Notes under the pieces: model-generated | The model's database searches: none | What the model was told of the DNA's origin: nothing | The model's input: only the letters and a program-made list of their open reading frames with translations | Made by a program: the position numbers and the translations under genes | Assembly: GCF_030867145.1 (NCBI RefSeq) | Contig: NC_134440.1 | Coordinates: forward strand, 62,001 to 126,000 | Source: Opisthocomus hoazin | Taxonomy: Eukaryota > Chordata > Aves > Opisthocomiformes > Opisthocomidae | DNA length: 64,000 nt | Direction of reading: 5' to 3' | Shown here: piece after piece, positions 13,301 through 27,400 of the stretch | How the letters are laid out: the number at the start of each line of letters is the position of its first letter | Numbering within the stretch: position 1 is the stretch's first letter

Positions 13301-14185
13301 AGAGCTGCAAAATCGTGTAAAAACAAAAAGCACACTTAAAATATGTACTACTTGTTCATTGCAATGAAAAACCTTGGGAGCCGAGGCTTTCAAGGAAGTG
13401 TTTAGTGTTCTCAGACTCAGACAAACTCAGTTATTCATCCTACGCTTAAAAGTCTAGAATCCTATACAAAGTAAGCACACAGGTAGAGACTCTTCTTAAA
13501 ATTCGTGCATGGAGGGAAGGAAACTGCTTTATGCAGACTCCAGAAGTAGATCAGAAGACTAGCCCATCAATGAAGTGTCGTAAAATAAACTCTGAACTGC
13601 CTTGCAAGAAGATCTGAATTTGAGAAGATTCTTGGCTTCAGAAAGGATCAGAGCCAACCCAGGCTAGTCATATTTTTCATGTTGCTTATTCTGCTTTTTT
13701 GGTAAGCCATCTCATCACAAAACAGGCAAACTTGGCCAAAGAGAGAGGTAAACAGGCACTTCCGAGAACAAAATCAGTTGTTTCTTCCTCAGAAGATGAC
13801 ATCCAAGTTGTTAGCTTGCACAATTAAATACAAGACTAACTTTAATCTTGGAAAATGTTTTAATACATTAATATTCAAGTCCACTACTATAGAACAAAGC
13901 GTTCTTCATACTGGCATACTTTGCCGAAGATCTTTCACACAGCAGCCTTTGCATATCCGTGCACTTTCTAGCGAGCGAGTCTCTTATGTCAAACCTAGAA
14001 AGTAAGATTTGGGGTAATTCAGCAGTTCAAAACAGTTCAACGTAGATCTGGATTTTCACAAAATGCTAAGAAGCCAGATGCACTCACGGAAACTGTAATA
14101 TTTTCTTGGTAAAGGAAGACTTAAAAAACCCTGGTATTTTAGTGTTTGCAGGAATTCATAAACCAGACGTGTCCATTGCACATAC

Positions 14186-17100
14186 CTATTTACTTGCTCT
14201 TTTCTGCCTGTACATTTGTATCATTCTCTGACGGAAAACATCAAATGCATCTTCTTTATTTTCTTCCCCTGCAACACCCAAGCCCTCCCCTGCAGAGGTA
14301 GCACCCCTAGGGAGCAAAATGAATAGTTAGAACACTCTGTTTCTGTTACATTTGACAGTGTGCAGAAGAGATCTAAACAACAGCTTCCAACACAGACACA
14401 ATTCAAGTGGAAAGTAATTCTGCTTCATTTGGGGGAGAAAGGGAGCAGAGGCTTGGTACCTGACATACCAGATCAACTATAAAACAGTTCCCACCTCCCA
14501 TTACACATGCAAATACCCACCAGAAGAAAACGCTCCTATGATATCAAGAGAGCAGTGAAGATAGTCATCTAACATCAAAATCTTACGTGAACTTTAACCA
14601 CCTCATTAATGGTAGATAGGATCCTCTGTTGAAAAGATAGCAAAACAATGCCTTGTTTCTCACATTTCAAAAACAACAGAAGTCAGGGACTTTGAGGAAT
14701 GAGTAGGAAACACCACGTAACTCTGGATAAAGGACAAAATTTTTACCGAGGGAACATAATGCTGCTGGCTTAAAATTTCTAGTATCCAAAGCAAGCTGCA
14801 GTCTTGTAGGGCACATATCATAGACAAAACCTGGAGCTCCTGCCCTTCCACGAAAAATGAGTCATTGACTCGTCTCTCTTCATCCATACATAGCAAGAGA
14901 AGCAGACAGGCCTCAACAATACCAAAACAACTTTCTTCCCTGGAAGTAGATGGATGGCATGACCCACAAGAACACAGAGATACAAATCTCTAAAAACCGT
15001 CTCCTACTCCAGGCTACGTGCACAGAACAGAGACATTACAACACTAAGATTAATGAAACCTCTGCCACAGGAACGATCCTCTGTGCCAGTTTTATCCTCC
15101 AGGTCAGTTACCTTAGTATTATCTGTCATAGACTTCATTACATGAAGTACAAAAAAATTTTTAGATTGCCCCACGTACTGGAACTGGAATTGCTGTGCTA
15201 TCAGGGTAAAATCTGAGGACCTTAAGAAAAAACATTCTTATCCAATTTCTGTAATAATAGGTCCACTTAAGCCAAGCAGATGGTTGTGCAATTCTAGAAG
15301 AATATTCACAGACTCTGAAAAGCAAATTCAACTTTACAGTCCACAGCAGAAACCCTGGGTGCAGTTTTATTTCAAACAGTACTCACTTGGCAGCTGTATA
15401 ATCAAGTTAAGTTACGTTTTAAATTACAGTTAGAAGTAGTCACCTAAAAGACCTCGCAAAATGTTGCTTTTTTTCTCCATCTTTTATAGTGTGACCTGTT
15501 TGACACAGACTCTCTTCACTTGCTGTTTGCATTACACAACTGCTTCATATTTCCAAACAGAAGGAACAGATTTTTTTCTATTTACATCCCAGTTCCTCTT
15601 CTAGATTACTTTCAGAATACAAAAAAAATCCCAAAGACATGAAATAGTTACTCAGAGGAGGGTCTGTCCCATAACAATGTTCTGCCTTTGAGTGTAGTGG
15701 TGCGCTTTTTTTAAAAAAAAACATCTCTTGAACCATAGAATTGGTCAGACCCATAGCTGTGACAAATTACTTCTCAAGACAGGGAACAGCTCACAAGACT
15801 AACAAGAAACACCATTTAAAATTTCTGGACCCATCATTTGCATGAGTCGTCAGACGGCAATTCATGTATCTTTTACAGTAACACACGTCAAAATCTCCTT
15901 AAACCTGCAAGTATGACTTCCTCTCACAGCCAAAGACAAGCTTTAAGGTTTCCTAACAAAAAAAGGCCTCAGGTTTCTTTGTGTAACAACTGATGTGCCT
16001 GAACACAACAGGTTCAGCTATCCGTGTTCTATAATGATCAAGATACGCTCTACACTAGAATTGGAGTGTCTCCAGTTATTAATCCCATCCTGTTTTGTTC
16101 AGAGAATGAGATTAGACAGCATGTGGACTTTTAAAGAAGTCATCAACAGAACAGCTGGTAGTTTTCAAGAGGGGAGGAAAGAGTAGAGGCTACAGATTAC
16201 CACACGAAGAAACCCCCTGCACTGTATCAAAGCGACTAACAAGAGAAAGCAAAGTGTTAAATTGCAGTGGTTTCATCCCCACTGAGATTGTCCTAAAGCA
16301 CTGTCCAAGGAATGACTTTGATGGGAAAGTAAAGAGAGGTGCACACCACAAGAATAATCAATAGTATCGAGTTCTCTCAATGTTACAGAACAGGTCAGCA
16401 AGTTGTTGTAAGAGACACAGAAAGCAGTTCTTCACAACTCGCTGCACGTGCCTTTACAAGAGTGACATACCAATGGACACAAGCTAGAAAAACCGTATTT
16501 TCTCATATTAAAAATGTAGTTCTTACAGATGGCCAGAAACTTTTAGAATGTGGTGAGCTAACTGTCAGATGAGATACGATTAAATAGGTCATGATTAGCT
16601 AAGCAGCGAAACTTCTGCCAGGAGCTAGAGAAACAAAAAAAAAAATTACTCATATATTTTGTCCTAAGAAGTTTTGATGTTAAAACCCAAGGTTCTAACA
16701 GGGTGAACATGGCAGAGCTACAGGCGAAGTAAGCTGCTTTCTCATTGTCTGTTTGCTGTCGAAGAAGGAAATATAGAAAACGTTGTGAAAGCCACTGGAC
16801 CACAGGGAGCACTAGGGGAAAAAGAAAGCAAACAACCAGAAGTATCCCACCAACTAAAATGACCAGTACTGTCCAAGGCATGAAGAGAACACAGAAATCC
16901 CTGGAGAAAGACGACTGTTAAACCACAGACTATGTGTGTGGACTTAGAGAGCTTGTTATATGGGTTCCGAGAGAAATAGTTTCTGCCTCCTCATTCAGTC
17001 AGAGTTGAAGGAGGTATTCTCCATGCTGGCAACAGTGGACACTGGATACAGCAACTTTAAAAAAGACAAAATGAAGACTCAAAACCAAAAGTATATTTTA

Positions 17101-20100
17101 AAGGAAAAAGCATACTTACCTTCCGGCAGATGCACTTACCTCTTTCAGTATGCAGTGGAATGAATCACATAATTAGAGTGAAAATAAATTTGTTGCCTAA
17201 ACCTAGGAGTGCTGTGTATGATGTTTCTAAAGTCTGTTTATATATTATGTACCTGGCATGGTAGCAAGGAGATCCCAGGATAATACTATGTGTCAAAGAA
17301 ATTAAATGCACCAAACAAAAAGAAACACCTCCTGAAGAACAGGGGCACTCATCTATCTTTAGAAAGTGCCCGCACACTGCAGCATTCACGCTGCAGCCAT
17401 CAGTAATGTCAAACTGGATGGCAAGAAACAGCCACCTTCCAGATCAGACTTTGCCCAGCCCGGCCAGAAAAACACGTGAAGTGTCCACGCTCAATTTTGC
17501 TGAGAGGCCAACATGAAGAAGGAAACAAAACACTGAACTGGCCTCATCTAGGTGGGCTAGATAAAGATAGTTACTGTTAGAATCCCAGCCGTTTCCAGAG
17601 CTGTCAAATTTCTGCAGTGTGTTCCCATTACATACACTTTTACAGGCTCTCGGATTCCTTTTCCTCGTGTACCAAGGCCATGTCCTTCTTGCCAGCCCAT
17701 CTTCTGAAGCATCTGGAAACCCACATTCCTGTCTGTCAGTTTCTTGTGTGAAAAGTCTAAGTCTTTTGGTTTCTATGGAGAAGAAAAACAGAAAAACAAA
17801 GGGGTTTTTGTTATACAGGGAGATCATGTATTAAAAATCCCTCAAAACGCAACACACACATACTCCCCCCCACCCCCCCCGGCCGAGTGCCTTTGAACTT
17901 CTGGATATATAGAAATAATCTTCTAAGCACCATTTCGCTGGCCACATTGAAGAAGTTTATCAAAGAGCTAAAAATCTGCCTGCACGTTAAAAAAAATTAT
18001 ACATTTCAGGTCCTCAAACTGTTTACTTGCATTATTAAGATAGCAAAGAATACACCTTCATATTTTAAAAGGTAGTTATATTTTATAATAACAAATACTG
18101 AATGATCTGATGACTGAATCACTATTACAAATACAGAAGCAGTCAAATCGGATTTCACAAATTTTGGAAAATCATAACATATTTTGCAGACAGCAATGCA
18201 CTTTTTTTTTAAACATTAGACAAAATTAACACACAGCTGTTAATAGTGCTCTAATCATAAAATGTTTAATTTTTACACAGGTAGTTAAAAGGCAACAGGA
18301 GGCATGGCTCTCCTCAGATTTAGTCCAGTCTTTCTCATGATCAGGCTCTTCAGGTTTTAATTCTATTTTATGACAGTGACACCTTTTCAGAGGCTGTCTC
18401 TTGCAAAGACAGTTGATTCTCAGAACGCAATGGCAAACCAGAAGAGTTCTTTACCTTCTTCTTCTTTGTAACTGGGCAACCACGAGGCCTGTCATAAGCA
18501 ATTCTGACAGGTTCATGCACTGCAAATCAAATCAATGACAAAATTCAGCTGCAAAGAAAACCAATTAAATACAGAACTCCTAAAGTACATCTCAAGTGGG
18601 ACTCTAACTCAATGCCTTGGCCTAAAAATCAGAACCCTCCAGAAAGATCAGAATAAATAAAAAAAAAAAGACATTTTTTCCACTCCACCACAAAAAAAGG
18701 TAATTAGTAGATGCATGTATCTGGTTTTGGACTCATCATGCCAATAATACACTGATGGATAATATACTACAAGGACTTTAGATCTTTCATATCCCTGAGC
18801 TTCTGTAATACTCCAATAGAAAACGCAGACTAGACTTAAATGAGGGTATTGTACATCATTTTCACATCACAAATGACAATCTTCACCAAAAAAAATCATT
18901 ATGCAGAGACATTTGTTAAAGTAACTGCGGAACACATATAATCAGTTGTAAGCTACTTACCTCTCAATTCTTAGAATATCATCACCAACCCCCGCTGTGG
19001 CCACATTGACAAAATTTGACAGGCCAATCCAAAGCCTAAATATTTATATTTAGTCAAACACTCAAACTGTGTTCAGTGCTATACTCAAGTCTGCTAGACC
19101 TTCCATACACTGATAAAATAAACTACTACTGTGGGGTTTTTTAAGCAGAGAGGCTAACATTCACATATACTCAGGGAATATTTGAGCAATTATATTTGAC
19201 CCATACTTTGCTATTGCATTATAACACAAAAACTGTTCGACAATTTCCTGAGATTCTCCTTTGTCAGTTTAAATGAACGTTGCATTCAATTTATATTAAA
19301 GAAATGTAATTCTTTTAGCCATTAACAATCAGTAACAAAGTACACAAAAAATGAGGAATTCTGTACCAATACCTACAAAATATCTTTGAAGTAACACTCA
19401 CCTTTTGGCTCTTCTATGAGGCAAATCCTTTTAGACGCAGGAATCATACCAACTTTCAGAGACTTGCTGCTGATTCGTTTGCGAGGAAATAGGGTACCAG
19501 GAGCAGGAGTCGATGCCTGTGTCGACAGATTTGGTATAGCACCATCAGATGAGGTGGCTAGCTGCATTTCACCTGCTGAAATTTCCTCTCCTGTTTTGGA
19601 AATCATTTCTTCAGCTAGGTTTTCCACACTTCTACCTGCTGAAATGTCATCCTCTTCACCCTCCTCTGCTTGCTCCGTTTCCATTTCTTCCAAAGGCTGG
19701 GAGACATCCTCCTCAAACTCGGCTTCCTCCTCATTTTCTTCTTCCTCCTCCTCTTCTTCCTCCTCTTCCTCTTCTGAAATATCCAAATTTCTCTCTTCAG
19801 GTTTAGCACTTTCCCCAGCATCAGTCACTTCTGACACAGCACTGAAGTTAATAGATGGACATAACTCATAGACTTTCATTCGGTAAAATTTGAAAGCAGA
19901 ACTGTTTCGATCCTGTAGAAACCTGAGCAAAAGTAACAGTGAAAATAATATCAGAAAGATTTTCTTTAGCCAGCATGAAGCAAGACATTAGAAGTAAATC
20001 TCCTATTAATTTTCTGAATGCTCATTCCAGGTGTGTTTTTGTAGAACTGCAGGATTCCCTGACAACATGTACTAAGAACAGCAGTCACTCTCCTCAATTC

Positions 20101-23100
20101 TTACAGGCTGCTTTTATCAGCACTTCTCAAACTGTGTTGTAAAGAAAGCAGTACGATTATCTTCATTATATAGATGGAGAAACTAAGACAAGATGCTAGC
20201 TCTGGATGACCCAGAAGGCAAACAGCAGACCCCAGAAGAGAATTCAGGTCTTCCAAATATCAGTCATGTGGTCTATGCAGAAATAGGTGCATTGATTCCG
20301 AGAGACAGAAGAGAGAACAGGGCTCCATTTTTGTTAGCACAGCATGACTAAAAGAAAAATCTGTGCTAATTTACACTAGAGCACTTCGGCCATCAGCCAC
20401 TGTAATCAAAGCCTCACTTAAAAAAATAAGAAGAGCGAAAACACTTTGGCAGAACATCGATTCAAGATGCAACGTGATTACTTAAGATATAGGAGAAAAA
20501 ATACACATATCGGTACATGCACGCATTTGGGAGAAGGTTTTCTTTCTTGGGTATTTTGGATATTCACCATTAATGGAGGTGCTGGGCAGGACAACAGGGA
20601 GCATTGCTCAAAATCCTGTGTTCCTAAACACATTGAATAAAAGCATACATCTCAACAAATAATAAAAGGAAATATTTGGATTTTTCTTACTGGGCCATTT
20701 GCACAGATAAACGTGTAGGTTACTCACCAAAGGTCTGGGTTATCTGCACTGTTGTCTATGCTGAACTGCTCAATTTCTGGTCCTACCTGAGCAACAAACT
20801 TGGCAAGCTTCTCAGCAGTTTCCATTGTTTTAGCATCCACTGCAAGAAACAGAATGTTCATCACCTACAGCTTCACAAGAAATCTGCATCACTGGAAGCT
20901 CAATACAGTCGAGAACTGTCTACTTTAGCAAAATAAATTATTTTTAGAATTTCCAGCAGAACATTTCATGCAATTCTTTTCTCATATAATGTGCAATTTA
21001 AAAATCTAATCTTGGATCTTCACTTACCATCAGGAAACTGAGAGGACAATGGTGGGAAGAGTTCAGGTGGTGCTAACAATTCCTCAGAACCTGCCCGTTC
21101 TTCCGCTGGCAGAGACACCTCCGAACTGGTGGCACACTGGGAGGATGACGTTGCATCGAGGGAAGAACTCTTCTCTGACAGGCTGGTTTCTGATACAGAA
21201 GGCTTCGACTGGACCGAACCTTGCAGGTGCTTGTCTTGGTGCTTCAGCACTGTACCAGCTGAAAGCACTGTCTGCGTCCCGATGGTTGCTCGTCTTGCCT
21301 TCCTTCCTCGAACAGCATGCTGTGTGGTAACGCCAAGCCTTTTTCTTTTAAATAGCCTTCTCTTAATACTTGCTACTTTCCTGGCATACAACATGGCCCT
21401 GACCGATTCTGTTGCAGCTTCTTCTAGTGTTCTGCCCTCGCCGCCCGCTTCCTTTCCAGACGATGTCTGCCTTTGCATTTCTGATAACTTCAGTCTGTAA
21501 TACTTGTATTCTAGACTATCTTCATCAGACAAGAACCTAAACAAAATCATATAAATACAATGAAAGATTCAGCTAAAAGCACAACTAATCTCAAATTCTC
21601 AGGCCAGAAACTCAGTTGCAATGGATGCCTTTTTCCAGGGGTATACACAAGTTGCTACATTAACGTTAGGCTGCAAAGGTTTTTCTCAGAATAACAGCCA
21701 ACTCCACTTCTAAAGCAGTACGTATGCCAAGCAAATAAATGATGGAGAGTTTTGACATAAATCATTTGGCTAGTAATTAATCAGCTATGCTGCAGTTCAC
21801 ACACGAAGAGATACTGTCATATTAAAAGATCATTACACTTGGAAGTGTCTCGGCTTTCCTTTTCCAACATTATTCATAGAACACCAGATCCATAAGTCTG
21901 TTACCTTCCTGCAGGTTAACTACATTTGCTTACTATTTTCATCTTGTAAGCGTAAATTGCTTTTAACATCTTGTATTTGGATTGACATACAGTCATTTTT
22001 GACAGATCAAAAGGAACACAATCTACTACACAAAACAGAAGCAACAGGGCAATTTCCAGGGATATCAGGAAGCATAATTAGCTGAGGAAACATTTTCAAA
22101 AAGTCTGATTAAATGTACAATCGACTTTGATCTTACACCCACTGAATGAAACACTGAATTTAATTAAATATATTCCAAATATCTTCAGCAGAAAGTAGTA
22201 TGACAACATAGTGTTCAAACACACCTACCAATATTCAGGACAGTCCTTCTGAGCATTTCTCTCTTTGGCAGACAAGGTTCCTGAAACAATGCTATTCACT
22301 AGCTGTTCAATTGTCTCTACAACTTTCCGATCAGCTCGCTGTGGGACTATAGGAAGAAATAAAATGCAGTTGTTGTATTATTCTCGTCAACAGAGTACCA
22401 ATACATCATCTTTGTTATTCTTTGACACACTGACATTTGCAATTTTTCAGCATGTATGAATACAAAAAAGGCTGCACTGAATACCAGAATAAATTACGAA
22501 AACCTCAGAAATTTTCCAACGGTTTTCTCAACTCAGCTTAGATTCTAGAACAGTTTATTACGAGAAGCACTGTGGTTTAAGAAACTTATCCTTTGCCATC
22601 CTGGGCAAGTTAAGCCATCTTTTAAATGGCTATTACCTATTGCACCAAAGGGATTTTGTGCAAAGCAAGTGTATTTGAACAGGACTCTGAAGGGGTGAGT
22701 TCCAAATTATGAGCCATCCAGTGTCAGTGCTGCGAGACCTCCCTGCGAAAGCATCTGAAGTTCAACTAGCAAAAAACAGGTGAGTATAGTCACGAGTAAG
22801 CGTACTTTCAAGAGGCTGAACTAGATGGCCTAATACAGTAGAGGAGATAACACTGCTACAGTTGGTAGTAGATAAACAACTCCAAAGAAACATGCCTACA
22901 TCTGATAAAAGCGCCAAGGGCAACATCTCCGACTTCACTTCTATACAAATACTCACTCTGTAACATAGCCAGGTACAGCGGTGGTCCTGGCCTCCCTACC
23001 TCAAAGTTGTGAGGCTGCAGGGCAGCGCAGCTGAAGCAGCCAAGTGCACAAGGTGAAAATCCTAGATTTAAAGTATAAGCGCGTGCAGGAGAGGGGAGGA

Positions 23101-25996
23101 AGGAGACATGCTTTCATCCACAAAGCTGAAAGCAATTGCTACAACAGATAGTATTTACTATCTGCCTCAGCATTGCTAGCAATTTACATGCAATTCCCAG
23201 AATTAGGAATTCCTCACCCAATGAAACCATAAATACTAAGATAAAATGATAGCAACAAATACAGAAGTTACATACTGCAAAGTATCTTACAACAGCTCAC
23301 TCACTTTTAACTTTTGTGTCAGGAGAGGGCTTTTTAAGCTGTACTGTGGACTCTGGTTCAGCTTTTTTCATCTGAATCGGATATCCACTTTTCTCCAACC
23401 AAGCCTTCAAGTTTTCAATGTACTCTCTTCCAAACAACGTTGAATCATCAAAGTTTGGGAATAGTGTTGGTGCTGGAGCCATTTCCTGGAGCCCTACGGC
23501 TTCAAGTATTTTCTCTTGCCTAAAAACAGATGCTAGTGCGAAGGTCTGACCCAGAAGTGCTAAAGACTTACGACAAAGAGAAACAGTGGTCTCAAAAGCA
23601 TTTGCCATTTCTCTTGGATTACCAAAACCGCTCGTCTTAATGCTTAATTCGTAAGCATTGCAGGCCATAAGCAACGGTGTAACACCTTTCAGGAGGCGGT
23701 CTTGTAGCCTCATTATGTATTTATCAAAAGGTTTTATTATTTCAAAGAAGCAGTTCTTTGTTTTCACAGCACCCTTGTCCAATAGCATATTTAAAAACTC
23801 ATTGTCCACTTTGGGAGTTTTCAGAGCAGCATGTTGTAAATTCTTGATAGTAAAGAAACAATAATCTCGGTGTTCTGGCTTTAAGGAGCATTTGAATGAA
23901 GCAAGCATTTTTGCACAGGTCTCTGTCTCTAGCTCAAAGAGAGCTCCAAAGAGCCGGGAAAATTCTGCATCGTTTTTTATTGCGTGAAACCCAGCCCATT
24001 TTATAATTTCTATTCCAAATGTTGAAAAAATGTCTGATTTGTCCACGAGGTCAAAATTGAGATTTCTGAAAACATGCGCAGGCTTTGGGAGCCTGAGAAT
24101 AGGTCTCTGGGTTGTTATAGTTGGCCTCTGATTAGGTCGTGGAGGCAACTTTTGATTCGGGCGCGGGACGGTCACTGGCCTCTGGTTAGGTCGTTCGGCA
24201 GTTTCTGGCATTTCATCAGGCTGCATAGCTGGCTTCTGATCAGGGCCTGGCTGCAGTTTTTTAGTGTTCCATTTCTTTAGGGGAGTTTTGATATCTCCTT
24301 TGAATACTTTCATTTTGACAGCGCCCCTTGTAATACGCTTTCCTCGCAGAGCTCTTCCCCTGCCAATGCCGCCCCTCCGTATTGGGGGCCGGAACTCGCT
24401 GTCAGATTGAATTCCAAAGTCCACATCATACTCCTGATTTTCCATGTTGCCATATTCATCTTCCGTAAGTCCCGGTGATCTAAAATCACCCAAAATATCC
24501 GAAGAACTAAAATCAGTTTCATGTGGTCCGGTGGATTCCCAGGAATCAGGAGGGCCATAGTCCTGGTCATGAGAAGCCAAGCCCCCGTACTCCCGGTCAT
24601 GGGAAGCTGGGCATCCATATTCCCGGTCATGGGAAGTCGGGCGCCCATATTCCCGATCGCGAGATGCTGGATGCCCGTACTCCCGGTCATGCGAAGCTGG
24701 ATGCCCATACTCCCGGTCACGAGACGCCGGGCGGCCATACTGTTCATGGTAGTAGTTATCTTTCCTTATGAGAGGACTAGCAGATCTATAAGAAGGTCCT
24801 GGGTAGTCATCTCTAGTGTCTTCACTCCAGTCATCATGTGGATGGTGCTGGGCATCGCCATGAGTGTATCTTCCATCACCGTGAAAACTATCTTCATATC
24901 TTGGTCTTGGGACTGGCCTTGAATGAGCTGTAATGATAAAAACAAATACACAAATGATAAAACAATAAAAACAATTTATTAAAACTTCTATTGTCACCAA
25001 AGCTGAAACGTACGTTCCGCTATAAACCTCATTTTCTACTTGCTCACAAATTTCTCAGGCTAGGAAGACGCCAATGTTGTGCTCATAATGCTTCTACTTG
25101 GATTTCTCAGATGTAAAAATATCAAAAGCATGCACTTTCTGTTTCCACACTGAATGCTGGAATTCCACAGCTGAACAGAGGATCATATTTTCTACAAACT
25201 CATAGACAATCATCTCAGATAACATTAAAGTCAGAAATAGCAGAATTTCCTGCAAACTATCCAAGAATCCCTATTCCTTAATCCCACTAAATTCAGAAAT
25301 ATTTGAACAAATTATTTAAAATAAATACTTAGCTTATACAACTTGACAAAAACAGAAGAGATCTCATTTTAAAACTCTCAATTTCCTATGAATGTAATCT
25401 AAGTTCATTTTCTATACATTTTATAAGTAAAATTCAGAAGATAAAAGAATTTGCTGATCATGTTGTGTATGCATTCATGAGATTAATTCCTGCTTTTAGC
25501 TTTTTCTCCAAAAATAACACGAAATACAAAGACCTATGGGTTTTGAATGCATTCCTACATTTATTTAACTTGTCAGACATCACCAGAATTCCATCCTGGA
25601 GCGGTGTCTCTGGAGACCTCCCTGAAACCGGACCCTCTGATGCGGCCTGAACAGAATTCCTTTGTCTGAAATTCGGGTTTCTGCCTGGAATTTGCATTCC
25701 ACGTTGAAACAGTGTCAGTCAGACCAAGCTATTAGCCTCTTCAATAAACACGGACGTGGAAAAACACCAGCACCTGTCCACATTTTAGGCAGATACACAT
25801 AAATGGAAGGCAAGCAATCCACCACAGCGGCTCCCAGAAGCGCTGGTACAAGCAAGGCACGCCATGCCTGTGTTCTGTTACCTTTGAAGTGATGGATCGT
25901 GTCCTCCATCGCATCGCCCCGCTCCATCCGATACCTTTTAACTTTGTCCTGCACCACAGCATCGAACGTCTCCCGTGTGATCCGCCGAGAGGCCAT
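14186..25996 (-). CDS. SUGP2: SURP and G-patch domain-containing protein 2
   Basis: Nuclear protein related to splicing factors (formerly SFRS14). Coding exons in transcript order: 25882-25996, 23305-24927, 22229-22346, 21028-21536, 20728-20839, 19402-19922, 18455-18519, 17636-17772, 14186-14306. The sum is 3321 bases, 1106 residues plus TAG, against 1082 in human. The start MASRRITRETFDAVVQ matches the family. About 102-161 is a six-copy decapeptide repeat. The large exon holds the conserved block containing FGIEIIKWAGFHAIK and LNMLLDKGAVKTKNCFFEI. Two SURP modules follow at about 583-637 and 791-843 (EYWFLSDEDSLEYKYYRLK; NPDLWFLQDRNSSAFKFYR). Then come a 13-Glu acidic tract, the basic segment PRKRISSKSLKVGMIPASKR, and a G-patch near 1034-1064 (GFQMLQKMGWQEGHGLG). 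The C-terminus ends FDVFRQRMIQMYRQKRASK. All exon phases agree. It shares a divergent promoter with ARMC6. Confidence 0.97.
20145..20255 (-). mobile_element. old MIR-type SINE fragment
   Basis: In a SUGP2 intron, the stretch with ATAGATGGAGAAACTAAGAC, then GACCCAGAAGGCAAACAGCA, follows the reverse complement of the MIR consensus (the CCTCATCTGTAAAATGG region and the TCACACAGCTAG-type core), with many differences. It is recognised by eye only, so the edges are rough. Confidence 0.45.
24560..24739 (-). repeat. six tandem 30-bp units inside the SUGP2 large exon
   Basis: 180 bases encode six consecutive copies of a decapeptide close to YGHPASHDRE, in register with the SUGP2 reading frame. The last copy has decayed to YGGLASHDQD. 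Variants include YGRPASRDRE, YGRPTSHDRE and YGCPASHDRE. The unit is rich in charged and aromatic residues and is probably disordered. As far as I recall, human SUGP2 has only scattered related motifs here, so the array looks lineage-specific. Confidence 0.9.
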
Positions 25997-27400
25997 TTTT
26001 ACCCTGTAGCAACACAGCACAATGCCGTCCCTGACCGGGGCCGGACGCCGGGGAAGCTCCTCCCGCCGCCGCCCAGCCGCTAACGCTGCCGGCACCTTCC
26101 CGGTGGCCCGGACCCCCCCTCCTCCCCCCCGCTGGGCTCGGCGCGGGCTGGTTCCCGTGAGCACGGCTGCGAGCCCTTCCCTCCTCCGGTTCCCCCAGCG
26201 GGGCGGGGCGGCCTGAGGTAAAACGCGTCGTGAGGGGGAGCGGCGGCCGCTGGCGCCTCCCGCCTTTCCCAGCCCCTCACCGGGCGACCCCGGCGGCTCG
26301 CTGCCCGCCGCCCCGCGCTGCCCCACGCGCGGGCACCGGCGTGAGGAGCACGAGCCGCCCCCGCCCCGCCCCGGGGCCCGCCCCCGCCGGGAGCCCGCCC
26401 TGCCCTCACCGAGGCGGCGCCCCCGCCCCGGTCCCGCAGCCTCCCCGCCACACGGGAATCTCCCAGCAGCCCCCGCGGGACGCTGCTCGCCCCGCCCGCC
26501 CCTCCCCGCGCCTGCGCAGTGCGGGCCCTACCGCGAGGCGCGCGCTGACTCCTCATCACCTACAGGCGGGTGATTTCGGGGCAGCGCTTGGCTGGGCGCG
26601 GACCGGTACCAACAGCAAGGGCGCGGTCCCGGGTCGGACGGCGCGGTAAGCAGAAGGGGAGCGAGCGACAGCGGCCCGCAGCCTCCCGCTCGGTCAGCGG
26701 GGCCCTGGGGCACCCGCTGCTTTGTAGGCCCGCCTCAGCAAGTCCCCGCATACCACGCATGCGCAGGCGGCGGCTGAGCGCATGTGTGTGATGAGGACGC
26801 ACGTTACGCCGGGGGGGCGCGCATGCGCACTGGCACACCCTGGGTTCTTTTTCGCCCCGCGTTTTTTTTCCCGCGGTAGGGGGAGCGGTGGGACTCTTCG
26901 CCTTGGCGCATGCGCACTAAGAAGGCTGAGCCCGCGGAAGGCGGGCCGCGAGCCAGCTGTGCCCGGCGGCTGCGTACGGCGGCCGGGTAGGGCCGGTCCG
27001 CGCAGCCGCTGCTCTTTGTCAGGCGGGAGGAGCCCGTCAGGGAGCGGCGCGGAGGGCGGCGAGGGACCGAGGTGGGTCGTGAGGAGAACCGAGGCCCCTC
27101 CTGCGCTCGGGAGCTCCCGCAGTACCTCCGCCCGGTTCTGGGCCCTCTCCGGGGCAGGCCTCGCCGGAGGACTGAGGGGCTGAGCCCGCCTGGCCGGCTG
27201 GGCCCGCCGAGGGGGTGAACCGGGCCCTGCCGTGGGAGCGGGGACGGAGTCGGGCTGAGGGCCCCCGGGCCGCGTTAGCCCTCGAGCGTGTGGGGTCTCG
27301 GGGCCGCGTGTGTCCGGGCGGGCTGCCCACCGTGAGGGCCGGGTGGCTGCAGGGAGTGCACCCATCCGCAGCAGAGCACCAGCGGCTTCCCTGTCCAAAT
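25950..27400. promoter_or_regulatory. CpG island, divergent SUGP2/ARMC6 promoter
   Basis: A 1.4-kb strongly GC- and CpG-rich block separates the SUGP2 start codon (25996, minus strand) from the ARMC6 first coding exon (27595 or 27634, plus strand). The genes are head to head and no other promoter is visible, so the island very likely drives both. A plausible ARMC6 5'UTR donor (CCGAG then GTGGGT) is at about 27070, and the acceptor of the ATG exon is at 27557-27558. Long frames on both strands inside the island are composition artefacts. Confidence 0.85.

Larger units (their letters stand above)
6494..14185. other. semaphorin 5' region and SUGP2 3' flank, no firm coding exon
   Basis: Apart from the CpG island at 8200-8830, this 7.7-kb AT-rich interval holds no exon that can be tied to a known protein. 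The right part should contain the SUGP2 3'UTR: candidate minus-strand AATAAA signals lie at 13083-13088 and 12935-12940. The left part should contain the semaphorin first intron and its signal-peptide exon. Open frames of 60-130 codons occur, but without similarity I recognise. One splice-flanked 65-base open segment at 10330-10394 is listed separately. Confidence 0.6.

Noticed and set aside
17865-17880. CCCCCCACCCCCCCC tract in a SUGP2 intron
   Set aside because: Short simple-sequence run close to the G-patch exon acceptor; no evidence of function beyond composition.
26080-27398. Long frames in the SUGP2/ARMC6 CpG island (up to 234 codons)
   Set aside because: Composition effect; Arg/Pro/Gly/Ala-rich with no recognisable domain, and the known starts of both genes lie outside them.
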